A DNA stretch of 64,000 bases from an uncultured Pseudanabaenaceae cyanobacterium (lineage in GTDB: Bacteria; Cyanobacteriota; Cyanobacteriia; Pseudanabaenales; Pseudanabaenaceae), in NCBI GenBank assembly GCA_937927915.1, contig CALGKB010000002.1, positions 248,001-312,000 of the forward strand, in the 5' to 3' direction. Each line of letters opens with the position of its first letter. Positions within the stretch are counted from its first letter, which is position 1. Both the position numbers and the translations under genes were made by a program. Of the stretch, positions 56,779 through 64,000 are shown piece by piece. Under the pieces are notes generated by a model, which did no database searches, was not told the DNA's origin, and saw nothing but the letters and a program-made list of their open reading frames with translations.

Positions 56779-57864
56779 TTAAACCATCGCAGCTAGGGCT
56801 ACTAGTAACCGATCAATTTCTGCAGGGGTAGTGCTGTAGCTCACAGATGCCCGTAGGGCGGGGGGATGGGGTATGGCGCGCAGACAGATGTGGTATTCCT
56901 CCTCCAGGCGGTGGGAGAGGGCAGTGGGGTCAGCATTGTGGACTTGGAAACTCACCAGCCCCGAGCGGGGGGGAGAGGCACAGACTAATGCCACAGCAGA
57001 CAGCTCCGCCAGCCTTGTCCACAGGTAATGGGCACGATCGACAATTTTCTGATACCTTTGTGCGATACTACCGTCTTCTTCTGCCAATTCCAGTGCCAGG
57101 CGCAGTCCCCCCAGGAGGGGATAGGCAGAACTAGCTACCTCAAATTTATACGGCTGTTGTAAGCCCCGCCAGCCCACGAAGGTCGGCAAAGCGGCTGACC
57201 ACACTCGCGGTGCCACGTATAGACCGCCCACCCCCAAGGGAGCATTGAGCCATTTGTGCCCCGTAAAGGCATAGAAATCAACTTCCAGTTCTGCCAACTG
57301 CAAGGGCAATACCCCCACACTCTGGGCGGCATCCACTGCCAACCAAATGCCCCGATCGTGACATAGCTGCGCCATAGCTTTGAGGGGTAAAATCTGCCCC
57401 GTGTTCCAACAGATGTGGCTGACCATGACCATCCTGGTCTGGGGACGCAAATGCTCCGCTAGGGACTGCAGTACTTTCTCTTCCCCACCGTCCCGCCCCT
57501 CAAACAGGGGGAAAAAACTAAACTCAATACCCAAGCGCTGTGCCAATACCCTAGCGATCGCCACAATACCTGGATGTTCACAGTCAGACAACAGCAGATG
57601 GTCCCCCTGCCGCCAGGGGTAGCTCCACAGGGCAATGTTGCAACCTTCCGTGGTGTTTTGCGTTAGGGTGATAGTAGTGGGAGTGGTGCCCAAAAATTGC
57701 GCTAAAACCGATCGGGTCTGCTCCTGTTCTGCCACAATCCAAGCATTAGCACGGTGGGAAAATGCCCCTAGAGCCTCGATGTGGGCGTAGTTTTCTCTAA
57801 TCTTGTCTAGGACTGCTGTTGCCAGTAAGCCTTGTCCACCGTAGTTGAAGTATAGCCACGCCAT
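56779..57864 (-). CDS. Class V aminotransferase family protein, cysteine desulfurase-like
   Basis: 361-residue PLP enzyme of fold type I. PLP contacts are TQNTTEGCN (68-76), DAAQS (178-182) and Lys204 in TGHKWLNAPLG. The overall layout resembles SufS/IscS-type desulfurases. The active-site loop near residue 330, where desulfurases have a catalytic Cys (usually in an HHC-like motif), reads LRAIPHPPALRAS and has no Cys. The nearest Cys (in EYHICLRA) lies 3 residues before the Arg. So it may be a C-S lyase or isopenicillin-epimerase-like enzyme instead, such as the EgtE type. It is divergent from lysA with a 92-bp gap. Confidence 0.78.
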   Translation of the reverse strand: MAWLYFNYGGQGLLATAVLDKIRENYAHIEALGAFSHRANAWIVAEQEQTRSVLAQFLGTTPTTITLTQNTTEGCNIALWSYPWRQGDHLLLSDCEHPGIVAIARVLAQRLGIEFSFFPLFEGRDGGEEKVLQSLAEHLRPQTRMVMVSHICWNTGQILPLKAMAQLCHDRGIWLAVDAAQSVGVLPLQLAELEVDFYAFTGHKWLNAPLGVGGLYVAPRVWSAALPTFVGWRGLQQPYKFEVASSAYPLLGGLRLALELAEEDGSIAQRYQKIVDRAHYLWTRLAELSAVALVCASPPRSGLVSFQVHNADPTALSHRLEEEYHICLRAIPHPPALRASVSYSTTPAEIDRLLVALAAMV

Positions 57865-57965
57865 TACATTATCGCCTTATTGCCAAGGTACTGCCACTCT
57901 AGCTTAAACGGACTGCCCGCCGCAATTTACTCCATAATGGTAAGGAGTGTCTTTGCTTGCAGTCT

Positions 57966-59294
57966 ATGTCCCTCTCACCTAACCAACAACTGCTGCCCCT
58001 CACTGCCAGAGTTAATGACCACCACCACCTGACAATCGGCGGCTGTGCCGTGCCTGAACTAGTGCAGACCTTTGGCTCTCCCCTCTACATCCTGGACGAA
58101 GTGACTGTCCGTACTGCCTGCCAGCAATATCGCGCTGCCTTGAGGGAATTTTACCCGGGTGAGCACCTGGTTTTGTATGCCTCCAAGGCCTGGAGTTGCT
58201 TAGCATTGTGTGCTCTGGTTGCCTCAGAGGGATTGGGCATTGATGTAGTTTCCGGAGGCGAGCTATATACAGCTCTACAAGCAGGTGTTCCTCCCCATAC
58301 TATCTATCTGCATGGCAATAATAAATCAGCCCAAGAGATTAGGGAAGCTATTACAGCGGGTTGCCCGCTCGTTTTAGACAACTGGCAGGACATCAAAATC
58401 AGCGAAACGATCGCGCGGGAACAGCAGGTACGCCCCAGGGTGATGGTGCGGGTGACTCCCGGCATTGACTGTCATACCCACGCCTATATCCGCACGGGGC
58501 AACGGGACAGCAAATTTGGCTTTGACCTGGAGGAACTGCCCCAAGTATTTGCCCATCTGCAAGCCAGCCCCCTCCAATGCGTCGGACTCCATGCCCATAA
58601 CGGCTCCCAGATTTTCTCCCTCGCCCATCCCCAGGACCTGCCGCAAATCCTGTTAAAGTATTACCAGCTTGCCCGCACCGAGTTTGGTTTAGATTTTACC
58701 GAATTGAATGTGGGTGGTGGTCTAGGCATTCGCTATACAGAACAGGATGACCCCCCCACCATTGCCGACTGGGTAAAAGCAGTGACAACGGGGGTAATAT
58801 CCGCCTGTGCCCAGTTAAACCTACCCCTCCCCAAACTCCTGTGTGAGCCAGGACGATCGATCGTGGGTCCCGCCTGTGTAACTGCCTATACAGTGGGCAG
58901 TCAGAAAGTGATCCCAGGGGTGAGGACCTATATCGCTGTGGATGGGGGAATGTCGGATAATCCCCGCCCTATTACCTACCAAGCCCAGTATCGCGCTGTG
59001 GTGGCTAACCGCATGAATGCCCCCTTGAGCCAGCGGGTGACCATTGCCGGCAAACACTGCGAATCCGGGGATGTGTTAATCCAGGATATCCATTTACCTG
59101 AGTTAGAAGCAGGGGACATCCTAGTAATTTTAGCAACGGGCGCTTATAACTACAGTATGGCATCCAACTACAACCGCCTACCCCGCCTGGCAGCAGTTTT
59201 AGTCAACAACGGCACGGCAGAACTCATTCTACAGCGGGAAACCTATGCCGACCTCCTGCGCCAGGATCGCTTACCCCCTCGGTTACGTATTTGA
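57966..59294 (+). CDS. lysA: Diaminopimelate decarboxylase
   Basis: PLP enzyme that turns meso-diaminopimelate into lysine, the final lysine step. 442 residues from the ATG at 57966 (a TTG 9 bp earlier is possible). The PLP lysine is in YASKAWSCLAL (about residue 74), followed by GLGIDVVSGGELYTAL. HAHNGSQIF and NVGGGLGIRY are the expected glycine loops, and CEPGRSIVG ends the active-site set, followed by CESGD. The end overlaps the start of cdaA by 4 bp, a linkage seen in other cyanobacteria. It shares the DAP branch point with the MurE/MurF route. Confidence 0.93.
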   Translation: MSLSPNQQLLPLTARVNDHHHLTIGGCAVPELVQTFGSPLYILDEVTVRTACQQYRAALREFYPGEHLVLYASKAWSCLALCALVASEGLGIDVVSGGELYTALQAGVPPHTIYLHGNNKSAQEIREAITAGCPLVLDNWQDIKISETIAREQQVRPRVMVRVTPGIDCHTHAYIRTGQRDSKFGFDLEELPQVFAHLQASPLQCVGLHAHNGSQIFSLAHPQDLPQILLKYYQLARTEFGLDFTELNVGGGLGIRYTEQDDPPTIADWVKAVTTGVISACAQLNLPLPKLLCEPGRSIVGPACVTAYTVGSQKVIPGVRTYIAVDGGMSDNPRPITYQAQYRAVVANRMNAPLSQRVTIAGKHCESGDVLIQDIHLPELEAGDILVILATGAYNYSMASNYNRLPRLAAVLVNNGTAELILQRETYADLLRQDRLPPRLRI

Positions 59295-60175
59295 GGGCAT
59301 GGATGCAAGAGTTGCTGATTTGGCTACCTCTGCTCATCGACCTCACAGCAGTATTTCTTATCAGTTGGGGGCTGCTGAATTTAAGCAACGATCGGCGTAC
59401 TTTGATGTTGGCGCGGGGGTATGTCCTGCTCTTGGGTATCAATCTGTTAGTCAGGCAAATTAGCACTAGGGGTAATGTGCAGCGCCTACCCATGCTCACC
59501 TTCGTCCTCAACAGTTTATTGACGGGCGTTTCTGTCGCTTTAGCCGTGATTTTCCAAGCCGAAATTCGCCGCTTTTTAGAAAACTTGGGGGCAGGGAATT
59601 GGCGCTATTTTTTTCCCCAGGCAGGACAAGCCCGTGCTAGTTCCCGATCGGTAGCCCTCATTGATGAAATTATCGAGGCAGTGCGGGAGTTATCCCAAAA
59701 TCGCACCGGGGCACTTTTAGTCATAGAAACGGGGGAAGCTATCTCTGAAAAGGACATCCATGAGCCAGGGGTAAAACTTGATGCCCAGTTATCCAAGGAG
59801 TTGCTACAGACCATCTTTCAAACGAGCACATTACTACACGATGGGGCAGTGATTATTCGGGAGGACAAAATTGTGGCAGCGGGGGTAATTTTACCCCTAT
59901 CGGAGCGCAAAGCCTCCAGGGAAATTGGCACCAGACATCGCGCTGCTATGGGCATCACAGAGCGAGTGGCAGAGTGTTTTTGCATTGTGGTCTCAGAGGA
60001 AACTGGCTCGATCGCTGTTGCAGAAGGGGGAAAGTTAGAACGTCCTATTTCTAGTAGCAACTTGCGGGAAATTTTAGAGAACAAACTGCAGATCAAAACT
60101 AATATCACTACGACAAGGCGGGTACCCAGACTACAGACTCTATGGCACAAAATTAAGCGACACTATCAGAAATAG
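59291..60175 (+). CDS. cdaA: Diadenylate cyclase (c-di-AMP synthase)
   Basis: 294 residues. Three membrane helices at about 6-30, 37-55 and 66-84, then the cytoplasmic DAC domain (about 100-275). The catalytic DGA motif is in LLHDGAVII and the RHRAAMG motif near 215; both are intact. It condenses two ATP into c-di-AMP, a second messenger for osmotic and potassium homeostasis, and in cyanobacteria for day-night physiology. TTG at 59291 overlaps the lysA stop (TTGA); the ATG at 59303 is an alternative start. The lysA-cdaA order is conserved, but the uppS gene that often follows in other species is absent here. Its end overlaps the convergent glycosyltransferase by 23 bp. Confidence 0.93.
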   Translation: MRAWMQELLIWLPLLIDLTAVFLISWGLLNLSNDRRTLMLARGYVLLLGINLLVRQISTRGNVQRLPMLTFVLNSLLTGVSVALAVIFQAEIRRFLENLGAGNWRYFFPQAGQARASSRSVALIDEIIEAVRELSQNRTGALLVIETGEAISEKDIHEPGVKLDAQLSKELLQTIFQTSTLLHDGAVIIREDKIVAAGVILPLSERKASREIGTRHRAAMGITERVAECFCIVVSEETGSIAVAEGGKLERPISSSNLREILENKLQIKTNITTTRRVPRLQTLWHKIKRHYQK

Positions 60176-61286
60176 CCCCCCAGGACTTTAAGACATCACA
60201 GTAGAGAAGGGCAGTACGCTGTAGCATTGTTTCCAGCCGAAAATTTTCGCGGTAGTAAGCCTGGGCTAACTGTCCCATAGTGCGACGCAGTTGGGGGTCA
60301 GCAATAAGTTTGGTCAGGGCAGTAATTAAACCAGAAATCGATCGGGGAGGAACTAAAATGCCCGCTTTCCCCGCCCCCATTTGCTCCGGTGTCCCCCCCA
60401 CAGCAGTTGCCACGATCGGTTTTGCCAGTGCCATTGCTTCTAAAATTGCCAAACTAAAAGCCTCCTGCAGAGAAGGCAGTACAAAAATGTCCACTAGCGC
60501 CAGGAAGTTGTGTGGTCGATCGATGTAGCCCAAAAAATTAACTTTGCTCCCTAAATTTAGTTGAGTGACCAGTTTTTCTAGCTCCCCCCTTTGTTTACCC
60601 TCCCCCGCAATCACTAGGCGCAAATAGTCATACTCTTGACTGAGCTGGTAAAAAGCCTGTAGGAGATAACTGATCCCTTTTTCGGGGGTTAAACGGGCAA
60701 GGGTGCCCAGCACAATTTCCCCCTCCTGTAGTTGGAGTTGACCGCGCAATTCTTGGCAAGCATCCACAGCAATAGGGGGGGTAGGGACACCGTTGTAAAT
60801 TACTGTCAATTTGTCCGGTTGCAGTCCACATTGGCGGAGTATATCCCCATCGCAGCGACAGACAGCAATCACCCGATCGGCAGCCCAGTTGGCCATTTGA
60901 CTACTCAACCAATAACTCCAATCTTTAGTTGCCCCGTGATAACCATGCACAGTAAAAACGATCGGTACCTGGGGTAAAAACAACTTGATTGCCAATACCA
61001 ATTCGTGGGCAGCGTGGACATGAATTAAATCAATTTTTACCTGCTGGTGGATAGCCCGTAAACTGCGGTATAGCTGGGCAACGCCCTGGGCAAAACGCAA
61101 ATCCCAACGGCTAAATTGATAGTGGGGAACACCCAAATCTGTAAATTGATGGGCAGTACTACCAGGGGGAGCAAGCAGAGAGACATGATAATACTGACGG
61201 AAATGGGCGATCAAAGAGAGGGTATGTTTTTCTGTGCCCCCCTGCTCTAAGTAAGGTAACACATACAGCAAATGTCTGCCCAACAA
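60153..61286 (-). CDS. Glycosyltransferase family 4
   Basis: 377 residues, GT-B fold. N-terminal YVLPYLEQGGTEKHTLSLIAHF with the glycine-rich loop, then HVHAAHELVLAIKLF and IVFTVHGYHGATKDWSY. The nucleotide-sugar domain has LGTLARLTPEKGISYLLQAF, VIAGEGKQRGELEKL and the signature SLQEAFSLAILEAMALAKPIV with the E-x7-E pair. Retaining sugar transfer; the sugar and acceptor are unknown. It lies 1 bp after the murB stop on the minus strand, so it may be cotranscribed with murB and murC. A role in cell-wall or extracellular polysaccharide is possible, but the position alone does not prove it. Confidence 0.85.
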   Translation of the reverse strand: MLGRHLLYVLPYLEQGGTEKHTLSLIAHFRQYYHVSLLAPPGSTAHQFTDLGVPHYQFSRWDLRFAQGVAQLYRSLRAIHQQVKIDLIHVHAAHELVLAIKLFLPQVPIVFTVHGYHGATKDWSYWLSSQMANWAADRVIAVCRCDGDILRQCGLQPDKLTVIYNGVPTPPIAVDACQELRGQLQLQEGEIVLGTLARLTPEKGISYLLQAFYQLSQEYDYLRLVIAGEGKQRGELEKLVTQLNLGSKVNFLGYIDRPHNFLALVDIFVLPSLQEAFSLAILEAMALAKPIVATAVGGTPEQMGAGKAGILVPPRSISGLITALTKLIADPQLRRTMGQLAQAYYRENFRLETMLQRTALLYCDVLKSWGAISDSVA

Positions 61287-61287
61287 A

Positions 61288-62154
61288 CTAATAGCTAAAA
61301 TCTCCGATTAGTTTTACCTCTGGTTGCAATAAAATTGCCCACTGCTCCCATACTTTTAGTTTAATTGTCTCCATCAGTTCGTAAATTTCCCGTGCCCGTG
61401 CCCCCCCTAAATTCAAAATAAAATTGGCGTGCAACTCTGATACCTGTGCCTGTCCCAACTGATAACCCTTGAAGCCACAGCGATCGATCAACCAACCAGC
61501 GGCATAGTCTGGGGGATTGCGAAACACACTGCCACAGCTAGGGAGATGATAGGGCTGCGTGCGATGGCGATGCTCATAATTTTGTCGCGTGCGTTCCACA
61601 AGGAAGGCAGGGTCTTGTCCTGGCTGTAACTGCAACACCACCTCCGTCACAATGGCATTCCTGCCCTGCAGCTGCGAATGGCGATAGCTATACTGCAAAT
61701 CTGCTTTGTCCAACCATTGCCGCTCCCCCGCCGCCGTGTACACCTCTACCCCCACCACACAGTCCGCTGCACAGCCCCCCTGGGCCCCCGCATTCATCAC
61801 CGCCATACCCCCCGCTGTCCCAGGGATACCCACCGCCCACTCTAAACCCCCCCAGCCCCGCTTTGCCAACTGCCATGCCAACTTCGGTAGGGGTTCCCCC
61901 GCCGCCACGTACACCCTATTTTCTTCAAATCGCACCCCCCGCAGATACTTGGTACAGATGACCAAACCAGGAATGCCCCGATCGCTGATTAACAGATTAC
62001 TGCCCGCCCCCAAAAACGTGAGTGGTAAGCCCTGGGACCGTTCCAGCACCGCCTGCAGTTCCGCCACCGATCGGGGGAGCGCCAAAAATTCTGCCTTGCC
62101 CCCCACCCGCCAAGAAGTAAAGTTACTGAGGGGAACACCCACTTGCCAGTTCAT
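61288..62154 (-). CDS. murB: UDP-N-acetylenolpyruvoylglucosamine reductase
   Basis: Flavoprotein that reduces UDP-GlcNAc-enolpyruvate to UDP-MurNAc with NADPH, an early step of peptidoglycan precursor synthesis. About 288 residues from MNWQVGVPL. FAD contacts: TSWRVGGKAEFL, LGAGSNLLISDRGIPG, and AVGIPGTAGGMAVMNAGAQGG. The catalytic Ser lies in SCGSVFRNP, and the late Glu in SELHANFILNLGGA. The start overlaps the murC stop as ATGA, preferred over the ATG 9 bp earlier. It is cotranscribed with murC upstream and probably the GT4 gene downstream. Confidence 0.95.
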   Translation of the reverse strand: MNWQVGVPLSNFTSWRVGGKAEFLALPRSVAELQAVLERSQGLPLTFLGAGSNLLISDRGIPGLVICTKYLRGVRFEENRVYVAAGEPLPKLAWQLAKRGWGGLEWAVGIPGTAGGMAVMNAGAQGGCAADCVVGVEVYTAAGERQWLDKADLQYSYRHSQLQGRNAIVTEVVLQLQPGQDPAFLVERTRQNYEHRHRTQPYHLPSCGSVFRNPPDYAAGWLIDRCGFKGYQLGQAQVSELHANFILNLGGARAREIYELMETIKLKVWEQWAILLQPEVKLIGDFSY

Positions 62155-63533
62155 CCCACCCATGCCCCTGCTTGCGCTATGGCTTCCAAGGTCGGCGTGA
62201 TAATTTGGTTGAGATTACCCGCCCCCAAAAACACCGCCAAATCCCCTGGGGAGAGGTATTTCACCAGAAAAGCCTGCACATCACTGAGACGGGGTTGGTA
62301 GGAAACGGCGGGGTGCACTTTCCCTACCGCTGCCGCCACATCTGCCCCTGAGATTTGGTAAGGGTTAGACTCCCCTGCCCCATAGATGTCCGTAATCACC
62401 ACCCGATCGGCATCGGCAAAGGCATGGGCAAATTCCTGCAGAAGGGCTTGGGTACGACTGTAGCGATGGGGTTGAAAGATTGCCACCACCTGGTGCTGTC
62501 TGTGCAGTCTGGCAGAGGCAAGGGTCGCCCGAATTTCGCTGGGATGATGGGCATAGTCATCGATGAAAGTGATGCCGTTGTAACTGCCCTTCCACTCAAA
62601 CCGCCGCTTCGCGCCCGAAAATAGAGGCAGAGCCGCCGTAATTACCTGCCAACTCACCCCCAAATGGCGTGCTACCCCGATCGCTGCCAAGGTATTCAAC
62701 AGATTGTGCTTACCTAGAATGCGCAATTGGATCACTGCCTGGGGTCTGCCCCGCTCCCACACCTCTGCCCTGGTGCCCTCTGCTGTGTAGAGAATGTGGT
62801 GTGCCGTGTAATCCGCCGGTTGTTCTAGTCCGTAGGTGATTGTCCCCTGCAGATTATGCCGCACGTTATGGCAGTCCACACAGGCAACGAGAGTTTCACA
62901 TTGCCGCCCAAAGTGCTGAAAAGTGCTGATTACCTGCTCCAAACTACTGTAGTGATCGGGATGGTCTAGCTCAATGTTCGTCACTACGCCAATCTTGGGC
63001 GCAAACCTGACCAGGGAACCGTCCGACTCATCCGCCTCCGCCACCAAATACTGACTCTGTCCCAACCTGGCATTGCCCTCCCAGGTGTCTACCTCCCCCC
63101 CCACTACGATCGTAGGGTCAAGACCCGCCTGCAACAACAAAAAACCAATCAGACTGCTCGTTGTCGTTTTGCCATGGGTACCCGCCACCGCAATACTGTA
63201 GAACTGTGCCATCAATGCCGCTAGCACATCCGATCGGTGTAGTATAGGCAGGTTATGGGTTAGCGCCGTTTGCAGTTCGACATTGTGGGGATGAATAGCG
63301 CTGGAACAAACCACCTGGGGTTGTGCCGCCACGTCGATATTATGCAACTCATGACCTTGAAAAATGCGCACGCCCAGTTGTTCCAGTTGCCGGGTGATGC
63401 GATTAGGGGCAATATCCGAACCAGTGACCGTTAGACCTTTTTTCGCCAGAATATGGGCAATTCCTGACATCCCGATCCCACCGATACCAATAAAGTGGAA
63501 GGGTCTTCCGCTGAAGTCAACTGGTTTCAGCAT
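62151..63533 (-). CDS. murC: UDP-N-acetylmuramate--L-alanine ligase
   Basis: ATP-dependent ligase that attaches L-alanine to UDP-MurNAc, the first peptide step of the wall precursor. 460 residues from MLKPVDFSGRPFHFIGIGGIGM. The open frame continues 69 codons upstream, but that part is low in family features, and AAAGGA lies 7 bp before the chosen ATG, so it is left out. The GIGGIGMSG NAD-like loop is at 14-22, ATP loop GTHGKTTTSSL near 116-126, TNIELDHPDHY near 174, and the end YAHHPSEIRATL fits. It is followed by murB with a 4-bp overlap. Confidence 0.95.
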   Translation of the reverse strand: MLKPVDFSGRPFHFIGIGGIGMSGIAHILAKKGLTVTGSDIAPNRITRQLEQLGVRIFQGHELHNIDVAAQPQVVCSSAIHPHNVELQTALTHNLPILHRSDVLAALMAQFYSIAVAGTHGKTTTSSLIGFLLLQAGLDPTIVVGGEVDTWEGNARLGQSQYLVAEADESDGSLVRFAPKIGVVTNIELDHPDHYSSLEQVISTFQHFGRQCETLVACVDCHNVRHNLQGTITYGLEQPADYTAHHILYTAEGTRAEVWERGRPQAVIQLRILGKHNLLNTLAAIGVARHLGVSWQVITAALPLFSGAKRRFEWKGSYNGITFIDDYAHHPSEIRATLASARLHRQHQVVAIFQPHRYSRTQALLQEFAHAFADADRVVITDIYGAGESNPYQISGADVAAAVGKVHPAVSYQPRLSDVQAFLVKYLSPGDLAVFLGAGNLNQIITPTLEAIAQAGAWVG

Positions 63534-63607
63534 TTCTAATCCTTTACACCACGCCAAGTTGAGTATAACCCCAGAGGGGGCGCTTGTACAGCCAAAAATG
63601 GCGAAAT

Positions 63608-64000
63608 CTATCTCAAATCCTTCTCCTGCTGCCGCAGTTGCTGATAGCGCTGACATAGCTGCCGCCACCGCTGTAGTAAAAACTCTTTGCCGCCAAAGTG
63701 GAGATGGACATAGGAAGCATGGACATTTAAGTAACTCCAACCGTCGGCATTTACTGATAGCTGGGAGTGGTAGCGCTGTAAATAAAAAATGGGCTGTGGA
63801 CTCGGTTCAGTTAACACCGATCGGTGAAATTCATGCCCCCAGAACTGTTCCCCTGGTTGACAGAGAAAACTGGCAGTTTGTACCGTCGCTAAGCGATAGC
63901 CAAGGGTGAGTTTAGGAGTCATTTTTGCCGTTGTGGGTAAGATGTTTAGGAGAGGATAAAACCGATCGTTACTATCAACAATTCCCCGACAGAGATACAT
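63608..64000 (-). CDS. cbiA: Cobyrinate a,c-diamide synthase, C-terminal part
   Basis: The frame is open to the last base, so the N-terminal part of the gene lies outside the window. The visible 130 residues read MYLCRGI (the end of the glutamine-amidotransferase Cys region), LPTTAKMTPKLTLGYR, GHEFHRSVL and NADGWSYLNVHASYVHLHFGG, as in CbiA/CobB glutaminase domains. The enzyme amidates two side chains of cobyrinic acid, an early cobalamin-pathway step. Together with cobD it shows that the organism likely makes its own corrinoids. murC follows 74 bp downstream on the same strand. Confidence 0.85.
   Translation of the reverse strand: MYLCRGIVDSNDRFYPLLNILPTTAKMTPKLTLGYRLATVQTASFLCQPGEQFWGHEFHRSVLTEPSPQPIFYLQRYHSQLSVNADGWSYLNVHASYVHLHFGGKEFLLQRWRQLCQRYQQLRQQEKDLR

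Noticed and set aside
63534-63740. 69-codon N-terminal extension of murC
   Set aside because: It has no family motifs, MurC proteins start near the GIGGIGM loop, and a ribosome site precedes the internal ATG.

Overview
The window comes from a cyanobacterium. It carries psaE (photosystem I), ndhD (thylakoid NDH-1), a pilMNOQ cluster without pilP, a DUF3288 protein, an LL-diaminopimelate aminotransferase and the lysA-cdaA pair. The palindrome CGATCG, core of the cyanobacterial HIP1 element GCGATCGC, recurs throughout (full HIP1 copies at 13674 and 32581, for example). Genes are dense on both strands and many neighbours overlap or abut. I found no tRNA, rRNA, CRISPR array or insertion sequence. 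The genus cannot be named from the sequence alone.

Layout. 1-2306: end of a DUF2808 protein, dapF, and a TPM-domain protein with zinc ribbons. 2385-7458: a sulfide-detoxification locus. It has an ArsR-type regulator, a type II-like sulfide:quinone oxidoreductase, an ETHE1-type persulfide dioxygenase, a rhodanese with a membrane anchor, a TauE/SafE exporter and a decayed second copy of that exporter. Three 18-bp palindromes of the form ACTAT-N8-ATAGT (one mismatch in the sqr copy) sit before the regulator, sqr and the dioxygenase, so the locus looks like one small regulon. 7483-20768: housekeeping genes (an ABC ATPase, murF, cobD, cysE, a glcE-like gene, dapL, a GT4 glycosyltransferase, a Ser/Thr kinase, a lipoprotein, mnmA).

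20763-42761 is the most unusual part: about 22 kb on the minus strand with only four genes. The first in transcription order encodes a 3425-residue surface or adhesin-like protein (DUF4347, 18 Calx-beta-like repeats, a Pro-rich linker, and two seven-repeat blocks flanking a DUF11-like domain). A terminator follows, then two SAM methyltransferases, then a 3141-residue protein in which TPR arrays alternate with five heptosyltransferase-like modules before a C-terminal GT4 domain. I infer a giant Thr/Ser-rich surface protein with its own glycan assembly and methylation machinery; this is untested.

42988-47291: ndhD, psaE with tandem terminators, mutM, an APC permease and a small secreted protein. 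47391-56749: pilMNOQ with a consensus promoter, prepilin peptidase, then a Ser/Thr kinase and an HtrA-like protease that both carry paired PPC-like C-terminal domains. 56779-64000: a class V aminotransferase lacking the usual desulfurase cysteine, lysA coupled to cdaA (c-di-AMP synthase), a GT4 glycosyltransferase, murB, murC and the end of a cobyrinate diamide synthase gene. Cell-wall and diaminopimelate genes (dapF, murF, dapL, lysA, murB, murC) recur across the window without forming one operon.
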